From NCBI RefSeq assembly GCF_003987565.1, contig NZ_NGJY01000001.1, positions 496,001-560,000 on the forward strand: DNA of 64,000 bases, given 5' to 3'. Each line of letters starts with the position of its first letter. Position 1 is the first letter of the stretch. Below the pieces are notes generated by a model that saw only the letters and a program-made list of their open reading frames with translations, did no database searches and had not been told where the DNA came from. Positions 26,064 to 35,543 of this stretch are shown here, one piece after another. The DNA is from Vagococcus fessus. Lineage in GTDB: Bacteria; Bacillota; Bacilli; Lactobacillales; Vagococcaceae. The translations under genes were made by a program, and so were the position numbers.

Positions 26064-26876
26064 CTATTGTTCAGTATTACTTGGTCCTGAAGCTAAATTC
26101 CACTCTAATTCTGTAGAATAATCTGTAGCATATTTAACTGTTTTACCAGGTACAGATAATTTAACTGATTCAACAGCTGATTTTGTTTCATCTAATAATG
26201 TACCGAATTTAATTTGATATTGACCCATACCTTTTTGCTCACTAGCAGTCATCAATGGTGTTGCAGCTTCTATTTCTTCATCAGCTAATAAAGCAGATCC
26301 ATCGTATGATACTTCTGGAGTTTGTGCTTCATCTTCAACTTCTGACATGATTGTCGGATTAGCAAATGTAATTTTAGCTCCTTTTAGAACCTTGCCATCT
26401 TCTGTTTTTAATTGACCTTTTTGAGTAACAGAAAGTGACCAACCTTCACCTGTACCACGTTTATCAGTTACTTGAGCAAAGTTAGGAACATCTTTAACTT
26501 CTGCATTTTCAGGTGCTTGTTCTTCACCTTCTGGAACTAATTTCGCACGTTGTAATTTAGCAAAGTATTCTTTGTCTTGCGTGCTGATATCATGAATGTC
26601 AAAATCTAAATTTGGTGCAAAATCTAATGATAAAGGTCCGCCAATACCTGTTTCACCACCGGGCTCTCCTTCAGGATCAATAATTTGACCAGGCTCATCT
26701 GGATGTGATGGAGGATTCACTTCTGGTTTTCCTTCTGGATCTGTACCACCAGCTTTGAATGATACTTTACCTTTTGTTGTCGCTTGATCTGATTCACCTG
26801 CAGCGAATGCTAAAGTTGAACCTAGTAATGTACTAAATAATACTAATGTTGTTGTTAATTTAAGTGTTGTTTTCAT
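26064..26876 (-). CDS. WxL-domain surface protein 2 of the tandem set
   Basis: The 270-residue protein has a signal peptide (T-L-A-F-A-A-G), a linker with P-S-H-P-D-E-P-G, L-S-L-D-F-A-P-N-L-D-F, a first WxL motif (G-W-S-L-S-V-T-Q) and a distal motif (L-E-W-N-L-A-S). Its D-I-H-D-I-S-T-Q-D-K-E-Y segment matches D-V-H-E-V-S-T-K-D-E-E-Y in the 26904 protein, so the two are recent paralogues. Confidence 0.92.
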   Translation of the reverse strand: MKTTLKLTTTLVLFSTLLGSTLAFAAGESDQATTKGKVSFKAGGTDPEGKPEVNPPSHPDEPGQIIDPEGEPGGETGIGGPLSLDFAPNLDFDIHDISTQDKEYFAKLQRAKLVPEGEEQAPENAEVKDVPNFAQVTDKRGTGEGWSLSVTQKGQLKTEDGKVLKGAKITFANPTIMSEVEDEAQTPEVSYDGSALLADEEIEAATPLMTASEQKGMGQYQIKFGTLLDETKSAVESVKLSVPGKTVKYATDYSTELEWNLASGPSNTEQ

Positions 26877-26903
26877 TTAATTTTCCTCTTTTCTGATTGT
26901 TTT

Positions 26904-27677
26904 TTATACTTCTTGTCCGTTTTCGCCTTCGTTATTATCTGGTTTAGCATTAATGTTCCAATTTAATGTTGTTGTATACTCTTTGTCAGCATATTGAATA
27001 GCTGTTCCAGGTACTTTAAGTGTTACAGCATCTGCAGCAGAACCGTCTGCCATTGAGCCAAAACGAATAGTATGGCTACCCATTCCCTTACCATCATTCG
27101 CTTCCATTAAAACAGAAGTTGTTTCAGGTGTAATTTTTAAATCTTGTTCTTTCGTTACTTCAGCAGCTGTCATTTCAGGCATCATTGAGAAGTATGTTGA
27201 ATTTTTTAAGTGTAATTCAGCACCATTTAATTCTGAACCATCTTCAGTTTTAAATTGATCTTCTTGTGTTAATGATAATTCCCAACCAGTTGATGTTCCA
27301 CGTCTGTCAGAAACTTGAGCAAAGTTTGCTACTTCTTCATCAGTGTTAGTATCAGTAATTAATTTTGCGCTGTATTCTTCATCTTTAGTCGATACTTCAT
27401 GAACATCAAAGTTAAATCCTGGTGCAAAATCTAATGATAATGGTCCACCTTCACCCTGTCCTCCTGGTTCGCCAGGTTCACCTGGTTGAATTGGGAAGCT
27501 TGGTTTTTCTTCTGGATGTGTTGGAGGTAATGTTCCACCTTCAAGTCCACCTGTCGTAAAGTTAACTCTACCTTTTGTAGTCGCTGAATCTTTTTCCCCT
27601 GCTGCAAGTGCTGTCATTCCACCAGCAATACTTGTTAAAGTTGCAACTGTTACCATCATTTTCATTGTGTTTTTCAT
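26904..27677 (-). CDS. WxL-domain surface protein 1 of the tandem set, distal motif altered
   Basis: The 257-residue protein has a signal peptide (M-T-A-L-A-A-G), a P-T-H-P linker, L-S-L-D-F-A-P-G-F-N-F and a first WxL motif (G-W-E-L-S-L-T-Q). The distal motif reads L-N-W-N-I-N, so WxL is replaced by W-N-I, unlike the other four. A short acidic tail follows. The change is conservative and may still allow wall binding. The gene starts 3 bp after the stop of the small LPXTG-like gene. Confidence 0.9.
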   Translation of the reverse strand: MKNTMKMMVTVATLTSIAGGMTALAAGEKDSATTKGRVNFTTGGLEGGTLPPTHPEEKPSFPIQPGEPGEPGGQGEGGPLSLDFAPGFNFDVHEVSTKDEEYSAKLITDTNTDEEVANFAQVSDRRGTSTGWELSLTQEDQFKTEDGSELNGAELHLKNSTYFSMMPEMTAAEVTKEQDLKITPETTSVLMEANDGKGMGSHTIRFGSMADGSAADAVTLKVPGTAIQYADKEYTTTLNWNINAKPDNNEGENGQEV

Positions 27678-27679
27678 TA

Positions 27680-28090
27680 TTATTCCCCTTTTTGTTTAAT
27701 ATATGTTAGTGTCAACACCAGTGTTAACAATAAGCTAATTCCTGATAGTTGAACGAGTTCTTGTGACGTGTTACCTGTATGCGGGATAACCTTATCTCCT
27801 GATGGCTTGGGATTAGTATGTGTTATAGTTCCTGAGCCACCTGAATAATCATGATTAGGCGTTCCACCATTCGTACTAGGTCTTCCAGTATTGCCGTTAC
27901 CACTATTATTATGCGTAGGTGGTGGTGTTGGTTTTCCTGGTGGCTTAGTATCCTTAGGTTTTTCTACGTATTCGCCATAAAATGACGTTACAGCATTGCT
28001 TGTGGTCGACTTATCTTCAGCATATGTTGCTGATAAAACAGATGAAAAAGAAAGAAGTAATACGAAAGTGGTAAATAGTTTTTTTATCAT
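27680..28090 (-). CDS. Small LPXTG-like surface protein (CscD-like) with I-P-H-T-G signal
   Basis: The 136-residue protein has a signal peptide (to about residue 24), a low-complexity Pro/Gly/Asn/Thr region and a C-terminal wall-sorting signal. The pentapeptide is I-P-H-T-G rather than L-P-x-T-G, followed by a hydrophobic helix and K-Q-K-G-E. Small LPXTG proteins of this kind accompany WxL and DUF916 genes in Csc clusters of lactic acid bacteria and are called CscD there. It is packed between two WxL genes with 1-2 bp gaps, so it belongs to the same operon. The sortase at 21529 is the likely partner. Confidence 0.8.
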   Translation of the reverse strand: MIKKLFTTFVLLLSFSSVLSATYAEDKSTTSNAVTSFYGEYVEKPKDTKPPGKPTPPPTHNNSGNGNTGRPSTNGGTPNHDYSGGSGTITHTNPKPSGDKVIPHTGNTSQELVQLSGISLLLTLVLTLTYIKQKGE

Positions 28091-28091
28091 T

Positions 28092-31000
28092 TTAGTCCAC
28101 CTCTCGATTTTCTACATTTTTTTCCAATGTCCACATTAACGCACCACTGTAATCACCTAAACGTTGTTTCTCAACTGGTACTGCTAAATTGAAGCCTTGA
28201 TTAGTTGACGCCCATTCACTAGATAAATCTAGCTCACCGTCTTTTTCTAATGTTGTTTCCTCAACTACAATTCCAGTTTCTGTTACATCTTGTTTTTGAT
28301 TCTGACGATCCGTATACGTTAATCCTGGCGTTAAATCAGACTCACTTCTTGAAGTTTTAACCTTAATAGCATCTTCAACATTTAATTTCAGACGCCATGA
28401 ATCTTTACGCGAACCGCGATTATCACCGACTACTAACTTATCACTTGGTGTTGGTTTTAAGTTAAGAGCTTTAGTAGACACTTTATTCGTACCAAAATCT
28501 AACGTTTCTGGAACAGAAACGAGTGTTAACTCTCCACCAACTAACTTAATTTCAACAGCTTTTGTGAATGTAGCATCATGGAACGATACATTGTCATCAG
28601 AAATCGGATTCTCATTTCCGTTTTCTGTATTTGTTTTAGGTCTGTCCTCTATCTCTAAAACACCACTTTTATCCATTGTTGTCACATAAATAACATCATT
28701 TTCTTGTAACTTATGTGCGACATCTAGAGGCAGTTCAAATTGTCCATCCCCATCTGTTGAAACAACTTCAGATGATTGGAATTCTTCACTACCAGACGGT
28801 TTAAAATAGTATTTTACAAGTGATGGTTCACTAACTTGCCCTTTAATGACACCACCTTCAGCGGCGATTTCATTTTTTTCAGGTATATCAATTTTTTCAG
28901 CTGGTGTGGCATCTAAAACAGTTGGGTTTTTATCAGTGATAACTTTAATAGGACGCTTCTCAGTGTCGACTCCATCACCTTGATAACCAGAAACTGCTTT
29001 AACACTCTGACCAACTTTTAAGAATTTTTGTTTACCCTCTAATTCTTTAGGGAGTTTGAAACGCATAATACCAGATTCAGGCTTACCATAGATATCTGTA
29101 TTACCAGGTAAAGTTGTGGCTTCTTCTGTGTTGTAGACATTACCGTCTTCATCTACAAGAGCAGCAACAGCTGTTACCTCTCCTTCATAAGCAGGACGAG
29201 GTTCTTCCCCTTTTGCTTGAGGGATCGTAGCTTTCGCATAAATATAAGCATCCGCATCTGTTGGTACACGAACGTCTGTTAATTGTGCAAGTTGATTATT
29301 GGCCGTAATTCGACTATAGGCCTGTAACCCAATTACTTTTACAGATGGATTCATCTCTTTGGCATCCGCTTTTACATCTTCAACAAACTTTTTATTCTTT
29401 TCAGATGCATCTTCTGGCACTGTAATGTTTTTAAAATATTGATTTTCAGCAGTGAACGTTAATGTTTGATAAATTCTACTTGGGTTAACATCTAATTCTT
29501 CCCCTTTTAAATTACGTTTCCATACAGAAAAATCATTACCTTCACTTTTCAGGCTACTCTTAGTCCCTGATGTAAAGATGGCAGGACCACCACCGGTATT
29601 TTTGAAATCATAGTATCGCATTTTACCCATCTCAAAAGTAAAATCATAAGCTTGCATCGCACCTGAAACGGCACCACCTAACCCGTTAGCTCCGACACCA
29701 GTCAGTTTAGTATTACCACGAACAATAAAGTAAGTATCATTACCAGCAACTACTTTACCTGTTCCTTTATCGCCATTAAGAGCTAATGAGCCAAATGCTA
29801 AACCTTGAGAACCAGTGGCCTCGATATACACAGAAGAGTCTGGGTCTTTAAGGTTAAATTCATTAGTATCCCCTTTAGGATAATGAACAGCAGGTCCATG
29901 ACCCGTTGAAATAGCCTCAAAATCTGCCCCACCAGAAATATTGATTTTATTTTTCGAACCATACATACGGATAGCTGATGATTGGCCACCGATTTTTTTA
30001 ACACTAATTTTTGCTTTATTAGATATATTAAACTCTGTTTCCCCCATCCAACTAAAACGCAATACCGCTGGTTGAAGACGGTTGGTTTCTGTTGATCCAG
30101 AAGATTCTGAATCGGTGTCAGCTGACAGATTTAATTCACTACCTGGGCCATCAACATTAAACTTCCCACCCAATGACTTCATCGTAATAGCATCATTGGT
30201 CGTAGCATGTATATCCATGACGGCTCCTTCAGTTATATTGAAAGTAGAGCTTTCACCTTCAATAGCGATAAGTCCACTAACTAAAGGCGTTTTTGTATTC
30301 GGTTCAAGATACAATTTATTGCCACCAGTCAAATTAAATGTCGTACCTAATCCCACAATATTAAAATCAATTGGGGCTTTTTTTATATCCATAATCTGTA
30401 AATTAGTTCCCAATCCAGTAATATCAAGAACACTTTTATTAACTAACTTAAATTCAGCTCTTTCCTTACTAGTTTGTAGGTATAACTTACTTAATGACCC
30501 GTTCACTTGAGAATTATCTAACAAAACAGAACGACCCTCGAATAAAACACCCGCTTTCGCCACTGTCATACTCGAATTTGTCACAAGTGTCTGATCACTT
30601 ATAAATAGATGACCTTCGCCATATGACACTGTCACTTCTGTATCTGTTAAAGTGATGTCTTTTCCAGCCTGAAATCCAATCGCCTTGGCCGTTGCTTCAG
30701 CATCAGCTGACAAAGTTCCACCATTAAATAAGATAGATCCCTCTGTTTTGATAACTTGTCCCTTAGGATTTTGAAGTATAATGTCCTCATTATCAAAGAC
30801 AATATCTTCTTTTACATCAAACAATAACCCGTCTTGGTTGTTAAAAACAGAACCTTTTTTGAACGACACTTTAGACCCTTGAAACATTGTTTTCGTCAGT
30901 GTCACGCCAGAAAAATCAGTACTTCCAACTTCCATTTCATTTGCAATAAAATAAGTTTTGATTGCTCCCGATAATTTTGATATTACCAAGCCATCCTTAA

Positions 31001-31772
31001 ATGTTACTTTGCCTTGTTCTTCTGGAAAAGATACCAGTGCAGCATTGGATTGTAAGGTTCCTTCAAAGCTAACCTCTTGATTCGTTGCATCATCACTGGT
31101 TATAAGAAACTTAGACGCGTTAGTATGACTATAATTCAAATTATTAAAACTAACTCTTTTAACATTACCTAGCTTAAATACATTGTACGCACTTGTTGCC
31201 GTTAATTTACCTTCATCAGAGAAATTGAATAAGACATCTGTGCCCGTATCTATTGTAAGAAGGGCATTATGCGGAACCTTAATATTTTTTGTTATATTTA
31301 TAACAGTAGTTCCTTCTTTTCCAACAACTTCTTTCAATTCCTTGAAAGTTGTGACCGTTTCTTCCCCTCTTGCTATCGGTTTTCGAGTTTCTTTTTCAGT
31401 TTGTTCTGGGGTGTCTTGATCATTCACTTTCTGAAGTGATACATAACCAGCTTCTTCTCTCTGCTTAGAAAGTTCTTTCAAACGATCGTCAACAGTTTTT
31501 TGATTGGTTGCTTTTTCTCTGTTGATGTCTTCTTCACTTTTTCGAGTATCAAGTGCGGCATCCTCTTTAATAGACTTATCAGGTTGTATCCCATCAACTA
31601 AAAATGGTGTCCCATCATCATTAAACTCTATTTTAGGTTGCTGAAACGACATTTTCTCTTGACTCGTACTCGTTTCTGAAGACTCACTAACCGCAAATAC
31701 CGGTGCAATTAATACGTTACTGTTTAAAACTGCAATGGTCAGCAATGATGTTAGCTTAGAGTATTTTTTCAT
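28092..31772 (-). CDS. Large WxL-domain surface protein, 1226 residues
   Basis: This is the first gene of the WxL operon. It has a signal peptide (about 1-27), a charged region to about 130, and a long central region (about 140-800) whose short repeated strands (F-N-N-L, F-N-I-T-E-G, F-N-I-S-N-K, I-N-I-S-G-G) suggest a right-handed beta-helix of the kind seen in adhesins. Beta-sandwich-like modules follow. The C-terminal WxL domain has S-W-R-L-K-L and the distal L-M-W-T-L-E-K. A role in adhesion or polysaccharide binding is inferred from the fold. The start has AAGGAAGGAG upstream. Confidence 0.88.
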   Translation of the reverse strand: MKKYSKLTSLLTIAVLNSNVLIAPVFAVSESSETSTSQEKMSFQQPKIEFNDDGTPFLVDGIQPDKSIKEDAALDTRKSEEDINREKATNQKTVDDRLKELSKQREEAGYVSLQKVNDQDTPEQTEKETRKPIARGEETVTTFKELKEVVGKEGTTVINITKNIKVPHNALLTIDTGTDVLFNFSDEGKLTATSAYNVFKLGNVKRVSFNNLNYSHTNASKFLITSDDATNQEVSFEGTLQSNAALVSFPEEQGKVTFKDGLVISKLSGAIKTYFIANEMEVGSTDFSGVTLTKTMFQGSKVSFKKGSVFNNQDGLLFDVKEDIVFDNEDIILQNPKGQVIKTEGSILFNGGTLSADAEATAKAIGFQAGKDITLTDTEVTVSYGEGHLFISDQTLVTNSSMTVAKAGVLFEGRSVLLDNSQVNGSLSKLYLQTSKERAEFKLVNKSVLDITGLGTNLQIMDIKKAPIDFNIVGLGTTFNLTGGNKLYLEPNTKTPLVSGLIAIEGESSTFNITEGAVMDIHATTNDAITMKSLGGKFNVDGPGSELNLSADTDSESSGSTETNRLQPAVLRFSWMGETEFNISNKAKISVKKIGGQSSAIRMYGSKNKINISGGADFEAISTGHGPAVHYPKGDTNEFNLKDPDSSVYIEATGSQGLAFGSLALNGDKGTGKVVAGNDTYFIVRGNTKLTGVGANGLGGAVSGAMQAYDFTFEMGKMRYYDFKNTGGGPAIFTSGTKSSLKSEGNDFSVWKRNLKGEELDVNPSRIYQTLTFTAENQYFKNITVPEDASEKNKKFVEDVKADAKEMNPSVKVIGLQAYSRITANNQLAQLTDVRVPTDADAYIYAKATIPQAKGEEPRPAYEGEVTAVAALVDEDGNVYNTEEATTLPGNTDIYGKPESGIMRFKLPKELEGKQKFLKVGQSVKAVSGYQGDGVDTEKRPIKVITDKNPTVLDATPAEKIDIPEKNEIAAEGGVIKGQVSEPSLVKYYFKPSGSEEFQSSEVVSTDGDGQFELPLDVAHKLQENDVIYVTTMDKSGVLEIEDRPKTNTENGNENPISDDNVSFHDATFTKAVEIKLVGGELTLVSVPETLDFGTNKVSTKALNLKPTPSDKLVVGDNRGSRKDSWRLKLNVEDAIKVKTSRSESDLTPGLTYTDRQNQKQDVTETGIVVEETTLEKDGELDLSSEWASTNQGFNLAVPVEKQRLGDYSGALMWTLEKNVENREVD

Positions 31773-31884
31773 TAATCTAATCTCCTTCCTTTTTAATTAA
31801 ACTCTTTTTTCCGATAGTAAAAGTATATGAAAATCTCAATAAACAGTCATCTCCACTTTGTACAACATTTTTTGTTTTTGGATA

Positions 31885-31938
31885 ATAAAAAAAGAAAGCT
31901 TGAAACCATTGTTAAATCAACGGTTTACAACCTTTCAA
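31885..31938 (-). terminator. Strong terminator upstream of the WxL operon
   Basis: On the minus strand GAAAG-TTG-AACC-TTG pairs with CAA-GGTT-CAA-CTTTC around the loop ATTTAA, followed by T7. It ends transcripts from the Mga-like gene at 32060 before the WxL operon starts. Confidence 0.8.
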
Positions 31939-32059
31939 TCTTATCGTCTTAGTGAATTACTACCACGAATTCTCTATTATTTAACCACTATTCCTAATTG
32001 TACTGACTTTTCGTATAATAAAATTTCACATTCTGTTTTTAATTGTATAACTATAAACG

Positions 32060-33439
32060 CTACATAGAAAAATCTTTCGCATGAACAGACAGTTTTTCTA
32101 CACATTTTTGATTTCTCTCGACAGCATCTTGTTCTATGGTGTCAATAAAATTAACAATAAACTGTCTGTATTTTTTTGTTTCAAATTCTGTGATCACATC
32201 TCTAATGAGGTAAACTGTTTTTCCATTCTTACGAAGTGTGATACTTTTTGTATTGTCTGTCACTATAATAGAAGCTTCATGACTAGTCGTCACTAACTCA
32301 ATCGTCTCCGGATTAAATATTTCTTTAATAGAATCTCTATATAACTCTGTTAACACTAACGAATCCACAATTCTTACATAGATTTTTAATTTTTTAGTTG
32401 GTTTACTCTTTTCTAAAAATGGTCTTGAAAAAAGGAGCAACGCTTCAAATTGCTCTTTCGTAAACTGGATATCCTTTAAAGACACATGCTCTAATAACCC
32501 TTCAGACTCTTGAGATATCTTATCAGAATATCTTTCCAACGTTGCGCGATCAATACCTGAAAAGAATAAGTCGATGGGAGTAATTTTAACTAAGGTAACC
32601 AATTTGACCCAGTCTACTATATATAGAAGCAATTCTTTAGATTTAATTTGCTCATAATCCTTACTATAATAATCAATCAATATATATAGGAGTTCCACTA
32701 TTGGGCCTCCCATTTTCATCAAATCATAACCTACTTCCAAATTATCATTTATTGATTCTTTTTCATCATGCATTGAATTATACATTTTGAAAAGTAAATC
32801 CGTATTACTCGACATGTCGTCCATGTTAAATATTCTTAGGAGGTAGGGCCTCACATCTTCTAATTCAATGTCATTTGGCGAGCTGTTATTAAAATAAGCC
32901 ATCGTAATTTCAGACTTTAATGGGTAAGCTTTGACAAATTCAAATACTAAACTAATCAATTTATTAGTTGGCCCAGTGAATGAGATTTTTTTCTTCTTTA
33001 TTGAAATTGAAATATCAAGTTTAGCTTCACTGATTTCATTAAACTGAGAAATCAACTTGTAAATGTAACTGGTTGAAACATTTAAATCATAAACCGCATT
33101 ATCTAAATTAGCCTCATTGTTATTTACGATTAAATAAACGACTAAGTGGAAAATTGAGGATTGGTTAAGTAGATAATTATGATAACTATATAAAACTAAT
33201 CTATTGTAATACTGCGTTAACTCGTTATAAAAATCATCTGAGGTGTAATGATACGTTAAATTATTAGAAATCGTCATATCAATTCCACATGATACTAAAT
33301 CAGCATTTATTGCGGCCACCCTATGTCTACACGTGTCTTTATTTATGATTTTTTTTTTCTCAAAATCATTTTCGGTTAAAATAAACTCTAACATACTATA
33401 CTTTTCTCTCTGTGAGTTATTTAAAAAAATACCACTCAT
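32060..33439 (-). CDS. Mga-like transcriptional regulator (second of three)
   Basis: The 459-residue protein has an N-terminal DNA-binding region with R-H-R-V-A-A-I-N-A-D-L and a Mga-type HTH near 125-150 (D-L-N-V-S-T-S-Y-I-Y-K-L-I-S-Q-F-N). Long helical PRD-like regions follow. It is a clear paralogue of the next gene; both share Y-Y-N and H-Y/N-Y-L-L-N-Q-S followed by F-H-L. It lies directly upstream of the WxL operon in the same orientation and probably controls it. Start codon: ATG, with GGGAGGCGAG upstream. Confidence 0.8.
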   Translation of the reverse strand: MSGIFLNNSQREKYSMLEFILTENDFEKKKIINKDTCRHRVAAINADLVSCGIDMTISNNLTYHYTSDDFYNELTQYYNRLVLYSYHNYLLNQSSIFHLVVYLIVNNNEANLDNAVYDLNVSTSYIYKLISQFNEISEAKLDISISIKKKKISFTGPTNKLISLVFEFVKAYPLKSEITMAYFNNSSPNDIELEDVRPYLLRIFNMDDMSSNTDLLFKMYNSMHDEKESINDNLEVGYDLMKMGGPIVELLYILIDYYSKDYEQIKSKELLLYIVDWVKLVTLVKITPIDLFFSGIDRATLERYSDKISQESEGLLEHVSLKDIQFTKEQFEALLLFSRPFLEKSKPTKKLKIYVRIVDSLVLTELYRDSIKEIFNPETIELVTTSHEASIIVTDNTKSITLRKNGKTVYLIRDVITEFETKKYRQFIVNFIDTIEQDAVERNQKCVEKLSVHAKDFSM

Positions 33440-33887
33440 CTACTCGCCTCCCTAAATTAACAGGAATAAAATACTTAAAATTAACTACTAACAAAATCGA
33501 CCCACTTACTAAGTTAATTTCTATTTCTTTATACTCCCCTATAAACGATATGATTTTATCAATCTCTTCACCATTTATTAGTTAATAGTATATAGTTAGA
33601 GAAATTATAACAACGCACTCTATCTACTGTTTTTCTGTTTCTGTTAAAAATAGTATTCTAAAACGAGTGAAGATTTATCTTTTATTTTTATTCAAAGTCA
33701 GTAAAATTGCCTCTTATACGGTTAATCACTAAATACACTCTTCATTTAAACCTGGTTAAGGTTCTTATTATACCTAGTTTCATAAAAAAACATATACTAT
33801 TTATTTGTTTTTCGTCTTAAAAGTGTATAAAAATACATTTTTTAATGTTCGATTTAAGAACACTTTATTTTAAACTCTCTATATTAC
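33440..33887. other. Gene-free stretch between two Mga-like genes
   Basis: The 448 bp are very AT-rich with stops in all frames. A small TGTTC-hairpin near 33856-33873 lacks a U-tail on the minus strand. The promoter of the 32060 gene must lie here, but no clear -35/-10 pair was found. Nothing else is seen. Confidence 0.4.
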
Positions 33888-35195
33888 TCACTCGGAGCTC
33901 AGCTTTTTAACTATTTTTATAATAAAATGTAGATAATCTTTTTTCTCGAATTCTTCTGTTACTTCTTGAATGACATAAACATACTTTGTTTTATCGTAAT
34001 TTTTAACTTGTTTCATATCATTAGTTAAAATAATATCAGCCATGCTAATATCTTCAACTATACAAACTGTATCAAAGTTAAATAATTGGGTGATTGATTT
34101 TTTATATAAATCAGTCAAAAGATTAGAGCCAACTAACTTAACATAGAGTTTAACCTTAACTAAACTTCTACTATGATTTAAAAATCGCTTCATAAAGCAA
34201 ATAAGTCCCTTTATTTTTTTTCTTTCTAAATAGAATTTTTCTTCTAATAAAATCCTCTCTACACTTGTAATTTCTTGATAATCATTATCTGTCATCGTTA
34301 CGTCATCAATTTCTATACAGTAATGCGGAGTTGGTTCAACTTTCAATAAGACCATTAGTTTTATTAATTCCGGAACGTAGTAACTCAGTTCTTTAAGGTC
34401 GATTTGACCATATTGAGTACTATAATACTTAATTAATTTTGAAACAATTTTAATCAACGGACCGCCTTCTTGAACTAAATCATAACCTATCAATTCAATC
34501 GAATGGGCGGTTGGTAACGTTAGGTATAAACTTTTATACAATTCAAATAAAAGTTCAGCATCTGTAAAAGCTTCTGTCTTCTCTAAAATTCTAATTAATG
34601 GTGGTCTTAATAACTCTAAAAAGTGATCACTATTAGCCTTAAGGGTTGTATAAGTATGACAATCACATTCTGGCGAAATCGCGTAAAATGCAAATAAAGC
34701 TACGATTAGCTTATCCTCATCCCCTGAAAATGCCAAATATCTTTTTTCGATTTCTATTGTGACACCATATTTCGGACCACTTTCTTGATTAAAATAGGCA
34801 ACTAATTTATAAATATAACTATTTGATATACTCAAATCACACGCTGCTGTTTCAATTGTTGTTCGTTTATGAGTGACTAAGTAAAAAATAAGATGAAATA
34901 AGTTAGACTGATTGAGTAAATAATGATAATACTTGGCCAATGTCTTTTTATTGTAATACTCAAACATATCCTCTTGATCAATTTTTTCTGAATAACAATA
35001 ACGTAGATTAGATTTTATTTTTAATGCTACACCACAATCAATCAAATCTTTATTAATGGTTCTAATTCTATGTCTGTCAACAGATAATTTTTTTTGGAAC
35101 TGCTGACTGACCTGTTCATTGTGGTGCAAACTTAAGATATAATGTAAAACTTCATACTTTTCCATCTGAGCATTATTGAAAAAAAGTTGACTCAT
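33888..35195 (-). CDS. Mga-like transcriptional regulator (third of three)
   Basis: The 435-residue protein is a paralogue of the 32060 gene. It has R-H-R-I-R-T-I-N-K-D-L near residue 45 and a Mga-type HTH with D-L-S-I-S-N-S-Y-I-Y-K-L-V-A-Y-F-N near 125-145, then helical PRD-like regions. The duplicated pair and the more distant gene at 15911 bracket the surface-protein locus. Control of different parts of the locus is inferred. The start has AGGAGG upstream. Confidence 0.78.
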   Translation of the reverse strand: MSQLFFNNAQMEKYEVLHYILSLHHNEQVSQQFQKKLSVDRHRIRTINKDLIDCGVALKIKSNLRYCYSEKIDQEDMFEYYNKKTLAKYYHYLLNQSNLFHLIFYLVTHKRTTIETAACDLSISNSYIYKLVAYFNQESGPKYGVTIEIEKRYLAFSGDEDKLIVALFAFYAISPECDCHTYTTLKANSDHFLELLRPPLIRILEKTEAFTDAELLFELYKSLYLTLPTAHSIELIGYDLVQEGGPLIKIVSKLIKYYSTQYGQIDLKELSYYVPELIKLMVLLKVEPTPHYCIEIDDVTMTDNDYQEITSVERILLEEKFYLERKKIKGLICFMKRFLNHSRSLVKVKLYVKLVGSNLLTDLYKKSITQLFNFDTVCIVEDISMADIILTNDMKQVKNYDKTKYVYVIQEVTEEFEKKDYLHFIIKIVKKLSSE

Positions 35196-35492
35196 TGTCT
35201 ATTCCTCCTATCTTATAATAAGTTGACTCATAGCTTATTTGATATAATGAATCCGTTTGCTAGACTATGCAGTCGTCTATACCTTCTTAAGGTACAATTA
35301 ATAATAAATTAAATAAATAATAAGTCATAATCTTATTTTAAGCACTTCGAGGTTTTATATATACAATCTTGGTACAGTTTTAACGCTCATAACAGACTTA
35401 AACTATAATAATGTTTCATTATTCATATTATTTACCATTTAAATAACGAACATTTCCTTAGTTATTTTTTGTTAGTTCCATTATTTTTATAG
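35196..35492. other. Gene-free stretch upstream of the third Mga-like gene
   Basis: About 300 bp of AT-rich DNA lie between the Mga-like gene and the terminator of the mannose operon. No open frame or clear element is seen. Confidence 0.4.
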
Positions 35493-35538
35493 AAAAAGAC
35501 TGTAAAATTCTTCCTATCAAGAATTTTACAGTCTTTAA
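35493..35538 (-). terminator. Terminator of the mannose PTS operon
   Basis: A perfect 18-bp stem (AAAGACTGTAAAATTCTT and complement) with loop CCTATC on the plus strand is followed on the minus strand by TTTTTCT. It lies 6 bp after the DUF956 stop. Confidence 0.9.
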
Positions 35539-35543
35539 TACAT

